NCBI GenBank assembly: GCA_017520105.1
Contig: JAFWRL010000063.1
Span: 1-7,293, forward strand
DNA: 7,293 bases
Reading direction: 5' to 3'
From: Fibrobacter sp.
GTDB lineage: Bacteria; Fibrobacterota; Fibrobacteria; Fibrobacterales; Fibrobacteraceae
Within the stretch, counting starts at the first letter, position 1. Each line of letters starts with the position of its first letter. Positions 1-6,050 of the stretch are shown piece by piece. A program made the translations under genes and the position numbers. The notes beneath the pieces were generated by a model, which did not search any database, was not told the DNA's origin, and was given only the letters and a program-made list of their open reading frames with translations.

Positions 1-855
1 GGCAAGCCGAAGGATGGCAACGGCAACGGTTTCAAGGCGGGGAGCAGCAAGACGGGGGTGCGCCACACCATCCGCAACTGCGTCGCCTGGAAAAACAAGG
101 CGTCTGGTTTTTATGCAAATCACAGCAGCGGCGGTAACGACTGGTTCAACAATACGGCCTACATGAACGGTACTGCGTTCAACATGTGGGCGAGTACCTG
201 GGATGCAAATGACAACCGCACCGACGGTGTCGTGCTCAAGGGGAGCAAGGCTCACGTGATGAAGAACAACATCGCCTTCCCGAACAAGACAGCCTACATT
301 GGCGGCGAATATGCGGCGGGCGAATACAATACCTGGAACCTGAACATTACCCCGAAGGAATCGGATTTCGTGAGTGTGTCTGACCCGAGCATGACCGTGA
401 CAGGCAAGGAACTCGGGCCTCTCGGTGGTGCTTTCGGCCCGCGTCAGGCCGACGGTAGCCTTCCGGATATCGACTTCCTGAAACTTGCGAAGAACAGCCA
501 GATGATTGACAAGGGCGTAAATGTGGGGCTCAAGTACGAGGGCAAGGCTCCGGACCTGGGCGCATACGAATACGGCTATGTGTCGCCGGTCGTGGTTCCG
601 GTTGATACCACGCCGAAGGATACTGCTGTAACGCCGATTGTCGTTCCGGTCGATACGTCGGTTGCGCCGGTTGATACGACTGCGGATTCTACGGAAATTT
701 CTGCGGGTGATTCGACGACCTTTGTGCGCCCGCTTCCGCAACGCAGGCAGAATATGCAGCAGCCGGGACGCCTGTTCTACGTGAACGGCCGCTTGGTGAA
801 CTCGCTACGTGCAGGTGGTCGCCAGGCATCGAGAATCAGGACTTATTCAAAATAA
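1..855 (+). CDS. PL9-type pectate lyase, C-terminal part (5' end outside window)
   Basis: The reading frame is open from base 1, so this is the 3' part of a longer gene; the GTG at 58 is not a real start. The 284 visible residues begin with the tail of a right-handed parallel beta-helix: N-G-F-K at residues 9-12, then N-C-V-A-W-K-N-K-A-S-G-F and a GG..W.NNTAYMNG stretch. This pattern is typical of family 9 polysaccharide lyases, which cleave polygalacturonate or rhamnogalacturonan by beta-elimination. In PL9 the lysine of the NGFK motif is the catalytic base, so Lys12 here is the probable equivalent (inference). The helix ends near residue 190 (DLGAYEYGY). A Pro/Val/Asp/Thr linker (about 196-232) and a basic tail follow, with RLFYVNGR at 257-264. 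The tail closely resembles the end of the next gene product and is probably a secretion or surface-attachment tag. The signal peptide must lie upstream. The stop is 12 nt before the GH43 gene, so the two are probably co-transcribed. Confidence 0.82.
   Translation, partial: GKPKDGNGNGFKAGSSKTGVRHTIRNCVAWKNKASGFYANHSSGGNDWFNNTAYMNGTAFNMWASTWDANDNRTDGVVLKGSKAHVMKNNIAFPNKTAYIGGEYAAGEYNTWNLNITPKESDFVSVSDPSMTVTGKELGPLGGAFGPRQADGSLPDIDFLKLAKNSQMIDKGVNVGLKYEGKAPDLGAYEYGYVSPVVVPVDTTPKDTAVTPIVVPVDTSVAPVDTTADSTEISAGDSTTFVRPLPQRRQNMQQPGRLFYVNGRLVNSLRAGGRQASRIRTYSK
586..681 (+). repeat. Degenerate repeats encoding a PVVVPVDT-type linker
   Basis: Within the PL9 gene, three imperfect units encode PVVVPVDT (586-609), PIVVPVDT (634-657) and a shortened APVDT (664-678). 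They form the flexible linker between the beta-helix and the C-terminal tag. The units share the core TTCCGGTYGATAC or CCGGTTGATAC at DNA level, which points to a small tandem expansion. Proline/threonine linkers are usual in multidomain secreted carbohydrate-active enzymes. Confidence 0.65.
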
Positions 856-866
856 CGGGGTAGGTT

Positions 867-3113
867 ATGAAAAAGATGAATTTATTCAAGACGGCGCTTG
901 CCGGGGGATTGCTTGTTGCATCCCTTGCCGCTACGGCTACGGCGCAGACTATCGTAAATGACCGTTTCTGGAAAGATACGGACGGCAACTTTATCTATTC
1001 GCAGGGCGGCGGCGTGCTCCAGGTGGGCGATACGTTCTACTGGTACGGAGTCAAGTACAACGGTGCCGTTACATACGCGGCGAACCCCACCAAGAAAAAC
1101 GACGATACCGGATTTGCGGGCGTCACCTGCTATTCCTCGAAGGATTTGGTCAACTGGAAATTCGAGGGAATCGTGCTGAAACCGAGCGAAGCGGGCGGTG
1201 GATGGTTCGGGCGCATTGGCGTCGTGTACAACGCGAAGAGCAAGAAGTATGTGCTCGCGGGCCAGGGCGCAAGCCCGAGCATGGAATTCGGCGAGTATTT
1301 TGCCACCAGCGATTCCCCTACGGGGCCATTCAAGTTTGCACGCGTGCAGCCCGAAAGCGAGATGACGTTTTTTGTGAACAACAATACCGGCGACCAGACG
1401 CTCTTCCAGGATGATGACGGCAAAGCGTACGTAATTGCTTCTAACGTGAAAGGCCGTACTAACTTGTACGTGGCGCCGCTCCGGGAATCGGATTTCTTGG
1501 CTATTGACGGTTCCAAGACGGTGAATATCTACAAGAGTCGCGCGGGCGGCCGCGAAGGAAACGCCATGTTCAAGCAGAACGGTGTCTACTATTTCTGCTC
1601 TTCTGATTTGCACGGTTGGAATACTTCGCAGACATATTGCATATCGGCAACAAACATCCTGGGCCCTTACAGCGAAGAGTTCGTGCTTGAAGGGACGCAG
1701 CACGACTTCAGTCACGTGACGCAGAACGGGTTCTTTGTCATGGTGAAGGGCTCGAAGGATTCTTTCGTAGTGTACGCGGGCGACCGCTGGAGTGATTTCG
1801 CGGGGAATGGCCTCGGTTACAACCAGTGGCTGCCTATTTCTTTCGAGACGGGTAAACCCGTGTTCCATTCCCTGAGCGAGTGGAACATCAATGTGAAGGA
1901 AGGCTCGTGGAGCGTGGGCGCGGGCAACAACTATTGCCTTAATCCGACATTCGAGGCGGATCGCGTGAGCCAGGCGACCTTGACGGGCTGGAAACTGGAC
2001 AAGGCCGATGCCAACAACATCAATTCCACATCCAAGAAGCGCACGGGCCGCTGGGGGCTCTACCTGACGGACAGCAAGACGCTCACGCAGACATTAACGG
2101 TGCCCAACGGGAAGTACACCCTGAGCGCCTACGTGCAGAGTAGTGGCGGGCAGAGTTCCGCGAAGATGTTCGCGAAGGATTTTGGCAGCAGCGAGCAGAA
2201 CGTGTCTATTGCCGCGGCTGCAGGCAACTGGACGAAGAAGGCGGTGGAAAACATCACCGTGACGAACGGGAAGATAACCATCGGGTTTAGCACCGCGGGC
2301 TCTTCTAGCCAGTGGATTGCCGTCGACGATATCGAACTTATCAAGTCGGGCAAGAGCTACAAGGTGTCGCTCGATGCCGGAATTGGCGGGTCGATAGCCC
2401 AGAATATCGCCGGTACAGAAATTCCCGAGGGTTCGAACGTCACGTTTACCGCGACACCTCTGGACGGCTGGGAATTTGCAGGCTGGAGCGGAGATGCGAG
2501 CGGGCTCGTCAAGGAATACACGGTGGCAAGTCTCGGCAAGGATGTGAACCTGGGCGCGACCTTCAAGTTCGTGGGCAAGGATTCGCTCAAGTATGAGGCG
2601 GAAAATACCGTATTCAAGCAGGCGCTTTTCGAGGACAAGCATGAGGGCTTTTCGGGCAAGGGTTACGCGAACCTGAACAATGCGGTTGGCTCTTCGATTA
2701 CGTTTGCGCTTTGCCTGCCCGAGGGCGATGAGCGCAAGGTCAAGCTGACTTTCGCGAATGGCGGGAGTGCGAACCGCCCCGTAAGCATTTCGGTAAACGG
2801 CAAGGTTCTGGTAGAAAGGCTGGACCTGGAACCGACGGGCGGATGGACCACATGGAACGATGCGGAATTGACGCTCAAGATTCCCGCCGGTGTAAACACC
2901 CTGGAAATTGCGTCGCTCACGGAAGACGGTGCCCCGAATATCGACAAGATAGAGTTCGTGCGTGCAGACTCCGGTACGACCGTGCTGCGCAAGGTTGCCC
3001 CTGCAGAAGTATCCAAGGCCCGCACGGGCAAGCGGTTCTACGTGAACGGCCGTGCGGTAAACGCTCTGCGTGCAGGTAACCGCAAGGCAGTGCAACCGAC
3101 ATTCGCAAAGTAA
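867..3113 (+). CDS. Secreted GH43 glycoside hydrolase with jelly-roll, bacterial-repeat and CBM6/35-like domains
   Basis: 748 residues. Residues 1-26 form a signal peptide (MKKMNLFK, hydrophobic core, ATATAQ). The five-bladed GH43 domain spans about 28-345: GGGVLQVGDTFYWYG (47-61), CYSSKDLVNW (88-97), D176 in GDQTLFQDDDGKAY as likely transition-state Asp, E230 in GREGNAMFK as likely general acid, and GDRWSD (305-310). This resembles the galactanase-type branch (subfamilies 24/34), which trims type II arabinogalactan or pectin side chains; exact substrate is uncertain. The usual N-terminal catalytic-base Asp is not evident. Next come a CBM4/9/22-like jelly roll (about 352-494), an InlB B-repeat-like domain (498-568) and a CBM6/35-like domain beginning YEAEN (576-699) with W660 and W663. 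The C-terminal tag RFYVNGRAVNALRAG (723-737) matches the upstream PL9 product. The start is set by the signal peptide; the upstream ribosome site is weak. The 12-nt gap to PL9 suggests one operon. Confidence 0.85.
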   Translation: MKKMNLFKTALAGGLLVASLAATATAQTIVNDRFWKDTDGNFIYSQGGGVLQVGDTFYWYGVKYNGAVTYAANPTKKNDDTGFAGVTCYSSKDLVNWKFEGIVLKPSEAGGGWFGRIGVVYNAKSKKYVLAGQGASPSMEFGEYFATSDSPTGPFKFARVQPESEMTFFVNNNTGDQTLFQDDDGKAYVIASNVKGRTNLYVAPLRESDFLAIDGSKTVNIYKSRAGGREGNAMFKQNGVYYFCSSDLHGWNTSQTYCISATNILGPYSEEFVLEGTQHDFSHVTQNGFFVMVKGSKDSFVVYAGDRWSDFAGNGLGYNQWLPISFETGKPVFHSLSEWNINVKEGSWSVGAGNNYCLNPTFEADRVSQATLTGWKLDKADANNINSTSKKRTGRWGLYLTDSKTLTQTLTVPNGKYTLSAYVQSSGGQSSAKMFAKDFGSSEQNVSIAAAAGNWTKKAVENITVTNGKITIGFSTAGSSSQWIAVDDIELIKSGKSYKVSLDAGIGGSIAQNIAGTEIPEGSNVTFTATPLDGWEFAGWSGDASGLVKEYTVASLGKDVNLGATFKFVGKDSLKYEAENTVFKQALFEDKHEGFSGKGYANLNNAVGSSITFALCLPEGDERKVKLTFANGGSANRPVSISVNGKVLVERLDLEPTGGWTTWNDAELTLKIPAGVNTLEIASLTEDGAPNIDKIEFVRADSGTTVLRKVAPAEVSKARTGKRFYVNGRAVNALRAGNRKAVQPTFAK

Positions 3114-3315
3114 CCGAAGAAACTTGTTTCAAGTGTAGGGAGGGTCTTAGGGAGGGTGGATCCCTCCCTTGTCTCATGCCACCGCAGGTGCCCACGAAGA
3201 AACTTGTCTCCGTTGTCTATGGACAACCGGAAGTGTGGTGGTGAAGGTACTGGAGATATATTATAGGTGCAGGTTCCCGGTGGTGCGGGGGCCTGTAATT
3301 CAAAAAAAAGATTGG
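3114..3315 (+). other. Intergenic region between GH43 and the broken PL11 gene
   Basis: Besides the hairpin at 3149-3169, this 202-nt stretch holds a 13-bp direct repeat (CGAAGAAACTTGT) at 3115-3127 and 3195-3207, exactly 80 bp apart. A TATATT box lies at 3257-3262 and could be the -10 element for the PL11 gene, but no good -35 element is seen 16-18 nt upstream. The open frame that enters the PL11 gene from 3169 has no signal-peptide character in its first 49 codons, so I do not treat it as coding. Confidence 0.5.
3136..3170 (+). terminator. Candidate terminator hairpin after the GH43 gene
   Basis: AGGGAGGG (3149-3156) can pair perfectly with CCCTCCCT (3162-3169) around a 5-nt loop, 35 nt after the GH43 stop. 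The U-tract is poor (T then GTCT), so termination would be weak or factor-assisted. A second copy of the 5' arm, within TAGGGAGGGT at 3136-3145, could pair with the same 3' arm, giving two mutually exclusive hairpins. Confidence 0.5.
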
Positions 3316-3939
3316 ATGATGAAAAAGTTGTGGATGTTTGGGCTTTCGTTCGCGCTTGGAGTGGGCATGTCGCAGGCGGCTCGCCAGATGGAATGGCTGA
3401 ACCGCGGGCTTGTGGCGGTTAAGACCGGCGGTGGCGTGTTCCTCAGCTGGCGCGTCCTCGGGACCGAGGGCTCCGAGACGGGCTTTAACCTGTACCGCGA
3501 TGGCGAGAAAATCGCGAGCCTCAGCGGGACACAGGCGAGCAACTATACCGACGCGAAAGGGACAACCTCGAGCAGGTATTCCGTAAAGGCTGTCATAAAC
3601 GGCAAGGAACTTGCAGCTGACGATGCAGTACCCGTGTGGGGCGAGCAGTTCTTGACAGTGAACCTGGACAGGCCTGCAGGCGGTAGCGACTACACCTACA
3701 GTCCCAACGATATTGCCGTGGGCGATGTGGATGGTGATGGCGAGTTCGAGTTGGTTCTCAAGTGGGATCCGAGCAATTCCAAGGACAATTCCCAGAAGGA
3801 AAAGACGGGCAACGTCATCATTGACTGTTACAAGATGAGCGGCAAAAAACTTTGGCGCATCGATCTGGGCGTAAACATCCGTGCGGGGGCGCACTACACG
3901 CAGATGCTCGTGGGTGACTACGATGGCGACGGTATTTGA
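3316..3939 (+). pseudogene. PL11 rhamnogalacturonan lyase, truncated N-terminal third
   Basis: Starting at 3316 (or the adjacent ATG at 3319) the product is 207 residues. It has a signal peptide (MMKKLWMFGLSFALGVGMSQA), then RQMEWLNRGLVAVKT (23-37), VFLSWRVLGTE (41-51) and GFNLYRDG (56-63). This is the typical N-terminal beta-domain of family 11 rhamnogalacturonan lyases, enzymes that cut the rhamnogalacturonan-I backbone by beta-elimination. Two calcium-binding-type loops of the propeller follow, DVDGDGEFE (137-145) and DYDGDG (201-206), with the family motif NIRAGAHYTQ (187-196) between them. Bacterial PL11 enzymes are usually about 600 residues or more, and the chain normally continues past this DxDGDG. 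Here a TGA follows one codon later, so most of the propeller and the active site are missing. The product is almost certainly inactive. A domain typical of a C-terminus begins at once in the +1 frame, which indicates an internal deletion. An assembly error at this point is the main alternative. Confidence 0.8.
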
Positions 3940-4111
3940 TTTGCAGGGGCGCTGCTTGGGAACTTTGCAGGTTGAACTTTTACGTGGACCCGGTGCCGCG
4001 CGTAACGCTCTCGAATCTGCGCTTCGAGCAAAGTTCAAAACGCCGGGCGCCTACTTGGTGCGACTTGGACGTACTTTGATTTTTCTTTTCTCTCTAATCT
4101 TGTATTGGTGA
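3932..4111 (+). pseudogene. Orphan C-terminal sorting-type domain, probable 3' remnant of the PL11 gene
   Basis: In the +1 frame relative to the truncated PL11 piece, bases 3932-4078 encode VFDLQGRCLG (first ten residues), then a stretch leading to AKFKTPGAYLVRLGRTL. The FDLQGR...PGAYLVRLGR pattern is the short beta-sandwich tail seen on secreted bacterial enzymes, similar in layout to type IX (type A) sorting domains, and Fibrobacter enzymes often end this way. It has no start or signal peptide of its own and overlaps the PL11 stop. The simplest reading is the far end of the same PL11 gene, joined by deletion of the middle. It could instead be the end of a neighbouring lost gene. The last ten residues before the TGA at 4109 (hydrophobic, from about base 4079) do not look like a normal end of this domain, so the 3' edge may also be rearranged. 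Its end runs convergently into the lipoprotein gene. Confidence 0.65.
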
Positions 4112-5014
4112 TAACGTTGCTGTTACCGGCAGTATTTTTTGGCTGATGTACTCTTTGTATTCCACGGAGCCGCATGGCGTCATGGCTTCGTTGAGTGTAC
4201 TTGTTATGACGATTTCTGGTTTTTCGGAAAGTTCTTCGCAGTACGAGAATAGGAATCCGACGTACATGTCAAACGGACGGCGCTCGTAATCGCAGTTGTC
4301 GTAGAACGTTGCGACTGTGAGGGTATCCTTCGTAATTTTTGTGAGAATGTGTACGGCAGGCGAGGTCTCGTTGATATTCAGCACGTAGAGCGGGCAACCG
4401 TCAATTTTATATAAACTACCACCCATGAATTTTGCTGCAGTCGGGAAAATGAAACTTAATTCGTTGAACTCTTTTTGAGTAGCTGCTTTATGCAATCCGA
4501 TTTTCCTGAACTCGGCAATGCCTGGGCTTTCGAAACAAGTTTCATTTGTTACGTCACAACCTTCAAAAGTCTTGTTGTAGGCGAGAACGTTTTCGTCGAA
4601 GGTCTCGCCGGGAACCTTGTATTTCTGGAGGTAATAGTCAAGAGTTTGTTCACGGAATGGATCGGTGCCTACATGTCCAAAGTTCCCTTCGTGAGGGGAG
4701 GGAATGCTTGCATTTGAACTGGCTGGAACGGTGCTTGCGGATTTGGGTTGTGGACTCCTGCTTGAAGACATATGCTGAGACCTCTTGCTTGAAGACGAAT
4801 TCGGCAGATGCTGGTTTTGTTCTTCAGACGAGTCCGCGATTGATGTTGATGATTCTATGTTGGTAGAGGAGGATTCGCCATTACCATAGGCGAACTGGTT
4901 GGGTTCTTCGGCTGTTCCTACAAAATTAGGGTTGTCAGATGTGCAGGCGATTACGCAAAAAGCCACCATGGCGGAGAAACTGTAACTAAAGTTTTTTGTA
5001 AACAACTTAATCAT
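4094..5014 (-). CDS. Putative Ser-rich lipoprotein with six mature cysteines
   Basis: 306 residues. A short basic N-terminus and hydrophobic segment end in the lipobox V-I-A-C, placing the lipid-modified cysteine at residue 24 and the mature protein in the cell envelope, probably the outer membrane. A serine-rich linker (about 48-104, with SSSS and SSSR runs) resembles linkers of many Fibrobacter lipoproteins. The folded part (about 110-306) contains DPFREQTLDYYLQKYKVPGE and six further cysteines (153, 160, 207, 241, 259, 281), enough for three disulfides. I recognise no enzymatic family and propose no function. The start is secure: ATG at 5014-5012 is preceded by AAGGAGG (5027-5021) with a 6-nt spacer, one of the few strong Shine-Dalgarno sites in the window. 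The gene overlaps the upstream regulator's stop by 8 nt, so the two are translationally coupled. No terminator hairpin is seen after its stop. Confidence 0.8.
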   Translation of the reverse strand: MIKLFTKNFSYSFSAMVAFCVIACTSDNPNFVGTAEEPNQFAYGNGESSSTNIESSTSIADSSEEQNQHLPNSSSSKRSQHMSSSRSPQPKSASTVPASSNASIPSPHEGNFGHVGTDPFREQTLDYYLQKYKVPGETFDENVLAYNKTFEGCDVTNETCFESPGIAEFRKIGLHKAATQKEFNELSFIFPTAAKFMGGSLYKIDGCPLYVLNINETSPAVHILTKITKDTLTVATFYDNCDYERRPFDMYVGFLFSYCEELSEKPEIVITSTLNEAMTPCGSVEYKEYISQKILPVTATLSPIQD

Positions 5015-5837
5015 TATTATCCTCCTTGGCGTTTCGAGTAAGCGGGAACAACTGTAAATTTAATCTATAAACTTGGTTGATGTTTTTATCGCCGGCTGCG
5101 ATGCTTACGATTTTTCTTCGGCATTCGTCAAGTTCCTTGACGATTTGTTCGTAGGAATCCTTGGAAATACCCATGGTGATGCCGCTGAAGTTGCGCTCTG
5201 CACGGGCGAGGTCTAGCGAACAGGTTGCGATTTTTGCCATTTCGCGGTGCATTTCACGGATGGCGAGGCGAGTTGCTTCTGGGGAACCCTTGATGGATGT
5301 TTCGCTTTGAACGTAAGTGTTTTCGCCGGTCTTTTTCAAGAAACCCGCTTTCGTCAAAAAATCGAGCGATTGCTTGACGTCGTAAGCGGAAATTTCCGGA
5401 TAGCATTTCTTGGCGAGTTCTCCGGGGGTGGCTCCGGGCATTAGCGGGGCGAGTTCCCTCAAGACGGGATTTTTCCAGGACTCATAAAAATCGAACAGGT
5501 CGCCCTCGATGACTCTGACCTTGTGTTCCTTGGCGATGGCGAGCATTTCGGCGTAGGCGGCTTTCTTTTTCTCGTCTTCGGTTTCTTGCCCGAACTTGAC
5601 CATGGCCCTGAAGTAATCCATTTCGAAACCGACTAGCCCCATCGCCTGCCCGGTGCGTTCAACGCCGATGCGGCTGAGGTTGCTTTTACCGTCGCAGACG
5701 ACCTTCATATACGAAGATGATGTGAATCCGGCATTTTTGGAAAACTCACGCCACGAAAAAACATGGCGAAGTTTGCGTTCTTCGTAGAAATCCCGCATGT
5801 ACTTGCGGAAGTCGGAATATTCAATAATCGGTTTCAT
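5007..5837 (-). CDS. TIGR02147-family putative regulator
   Basis: 276 residues, close to the usual size of this Fibrobacter paralogous family. It opens with the characteristic IIEYSDFRKYMRDFYEERK, then SWREFSKNAGFTSSSYMKVV (28-47) and DGKSNLS (49-55), a helix-turn-helix-like region. A second predicted winged-helix segment lies at about 123-178 (PVLRELAPLMPG...ELAKKCYP...VKQSLDFLTKAGFLKK). The C-terminal part (about 205-265) includes RNFSGITMGISKDSYEQIVKELDECRRKI, a recognisable block of these proteins and of the related DUF4423 domain. No membrane segment or signal peptide is seen, so it should be cytoplasmic. A DNA-binding regulatory role is inferred from the fold-like features; target and signal are unknown. 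It is followed by, and overlaps, a lipoprotein gene, so the pair forms an operon. Its ATG has no Shine-Dalgarno and lies 9 nt after a TATATT box, suggesting a leaderless mRNA. Confidence 0.85.
   Translation of the reverse strand: MKPIIEYSDFRKYMRDFYEERKLRHVFSWREFSKNAGFTSSSYMKVVCDGKSNLSRIGVERTGQAMGLVGFEMDYFRAMVKFGQETEDEKKKAAYAEMLAIAKEHKVRVIEGDLFDFYESWKNPVLRELAPLMPGATPGELAKKCYPEISAYDVKQSLDFLTKAGFLKKTGENTYVQSETSIKGSPEATRLAIREMHREMAKIATCSLDLARAERNFSGITMGISKDSYEQIVKELDECRRKIVSIAAGDKNINQVYRLNLQLFPLTRNAKEDNND
5021..5027 (-). promoter_or_regulatory. Strong Shine-Dalgarno for the lipoprotein gene
   Basis: On the minus strand AAGGAGG lies 6 nt before the ATG, inside the last codons of the TIGR02147 gene. 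It fixes the lipoprotein start. It contrasts with the genes on either side of the divergent intergenic region, which show no such site. Confidence 0.8.
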
Positions 5838-5846
5838 TTAATAGTT

Positions 5847-5875
5847 AATATAAATTTTTAAATACGAAAAATCAA
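5847..5875 (-). promoter_or_regulatory. Candidate promoter of the TIGR02147-lipoprotein operon
   Basis: On the minus strand TTGATT (5875-5870) and TATATT (5852-5847) are separated by exactly 17 nt. Transcription would start near 5840, only about 3 nt before the ATG at 5837, giving an essentially leaderless message. This fits the lack of a Shine-Dalgarno. The prediction rests on motif spacing only. Confidence 0.5.
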
Positions 5876-5883
5876 TTTTTGAT
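5871..5883. promoter_or_regulatory. Palindrome overlapping the -35 element (candidate operator)
   Basis: ATCAA-TTT-TTGAT is a perfect 5-bp inverted repeat with a 3-nt centre. It covers five of the six bases of the predicted -35 element of the TIGR02147 gene. Its position would suit a repressor, possibly the TIGR02147 protein itself. The surrounding DNA is A+T-rich, so a chance origin is possible. Confidence 0.35.
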
Positions 5884-6012
5884 GCAACAAAATATTGTAA
5901 AAACGAATGAAAATTTGATTTTTGAATTATATTGAAATACTTTCTGTTCTATATGAAACGAATCGTGACCGGTTGAGCCCACTTCTATTGTTTTAGGAAT
6001 TATACGAGCAAT

Positions 6013-6041
6013 TTTTTCCGTTTTTACGGAATTAATATATT
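6013..6041 (+). promoter_or_regulatory. Candidate promoter of the GGDEF gene with palindrome in the spacer
   Basis: TATATT (6036-6041) lies 9 nt before the ATG at 6051. A poor -35 (TTTTTC, 6013-6018) sits 17 nt upstream of it. Between them, TTCCGT-TTTT-ACGGAA (6016-6031) is a perfect 6-bp inverted repeat that could be an operator. Transcription would start about 3 nt before the ATG, and no Shine-Dalgarno is present. Confidence 0.4.
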
Positions 6042-6050
6042 TTTGTTACT

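Larger units (their letters stand above)
5838..6050. other. A+T-rich divergent intergenic region
   Basis: These 213 nt separate the minus-strand TIGR02147 gene from the plus-strand GGDEF gene and must hold both promoters. Besides the elements listed separately, a TATAAT box is present on the minus strand at 5931-5926 without a convincing -35 element, and a related TTTGATTTTT tract lies at 5914-5923. No RNA gene or small reading frame stands out. Confidence 0.55.

Noticed and set aside
58..60. GTG at 58 as a true start of the PL9 gene
   Set aside because: The frame is open to base 1 and the upstream codons encode the NGFK motif of the family, so translation begins before the window.
882..3095. 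Long minus-strand open frames opposite the GH43 gene (for example 882-1868 and 2094-3095)
   Set aside because: They lie wholly antisense to a strongly supported multidomain enzyme, have no signal peptide or recognisable motif, and are the usual by-product of G+C-rich codon use.
3169..3315. Upstream ATG at 3169 as the start of the PL11 frame
   Set aside because: It would add 49 residues with no homology before a clear signal peptide starting at 3316, and it overlaps the hairpin at 3149-3169.
3217..4038. 273-residue minus-strand frame opposite the PL11 gene
   Set aside because: It mirrors the coding strand of a recognisable PL11 N-terminus and has no credible start context or domain.
4760..4796. 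Repeated GCTTGAAGAC in the lipoprotein gene as a repeat element or CRISPR-like array
   Set aside because: Only two copies, both encoding parts of the serine-rich linker; this is low-complexity coding sequence.
4475..4866. Plus-strand frames inside the lipoprotein gene
   Set aside because: The minus-strand lipoprotein has a lipobox, a strong Shine-Dalgarno and coupling to the regulator; the plus-strand frames have none of these.
5838..6050. A small RNA or riboswitch in the divergent intergenic region
   Set aside because: Apart from two short palindromes placed like operators, no extended fold, terminator or aptamer-like structure is visible in this A+T-rich stretch.
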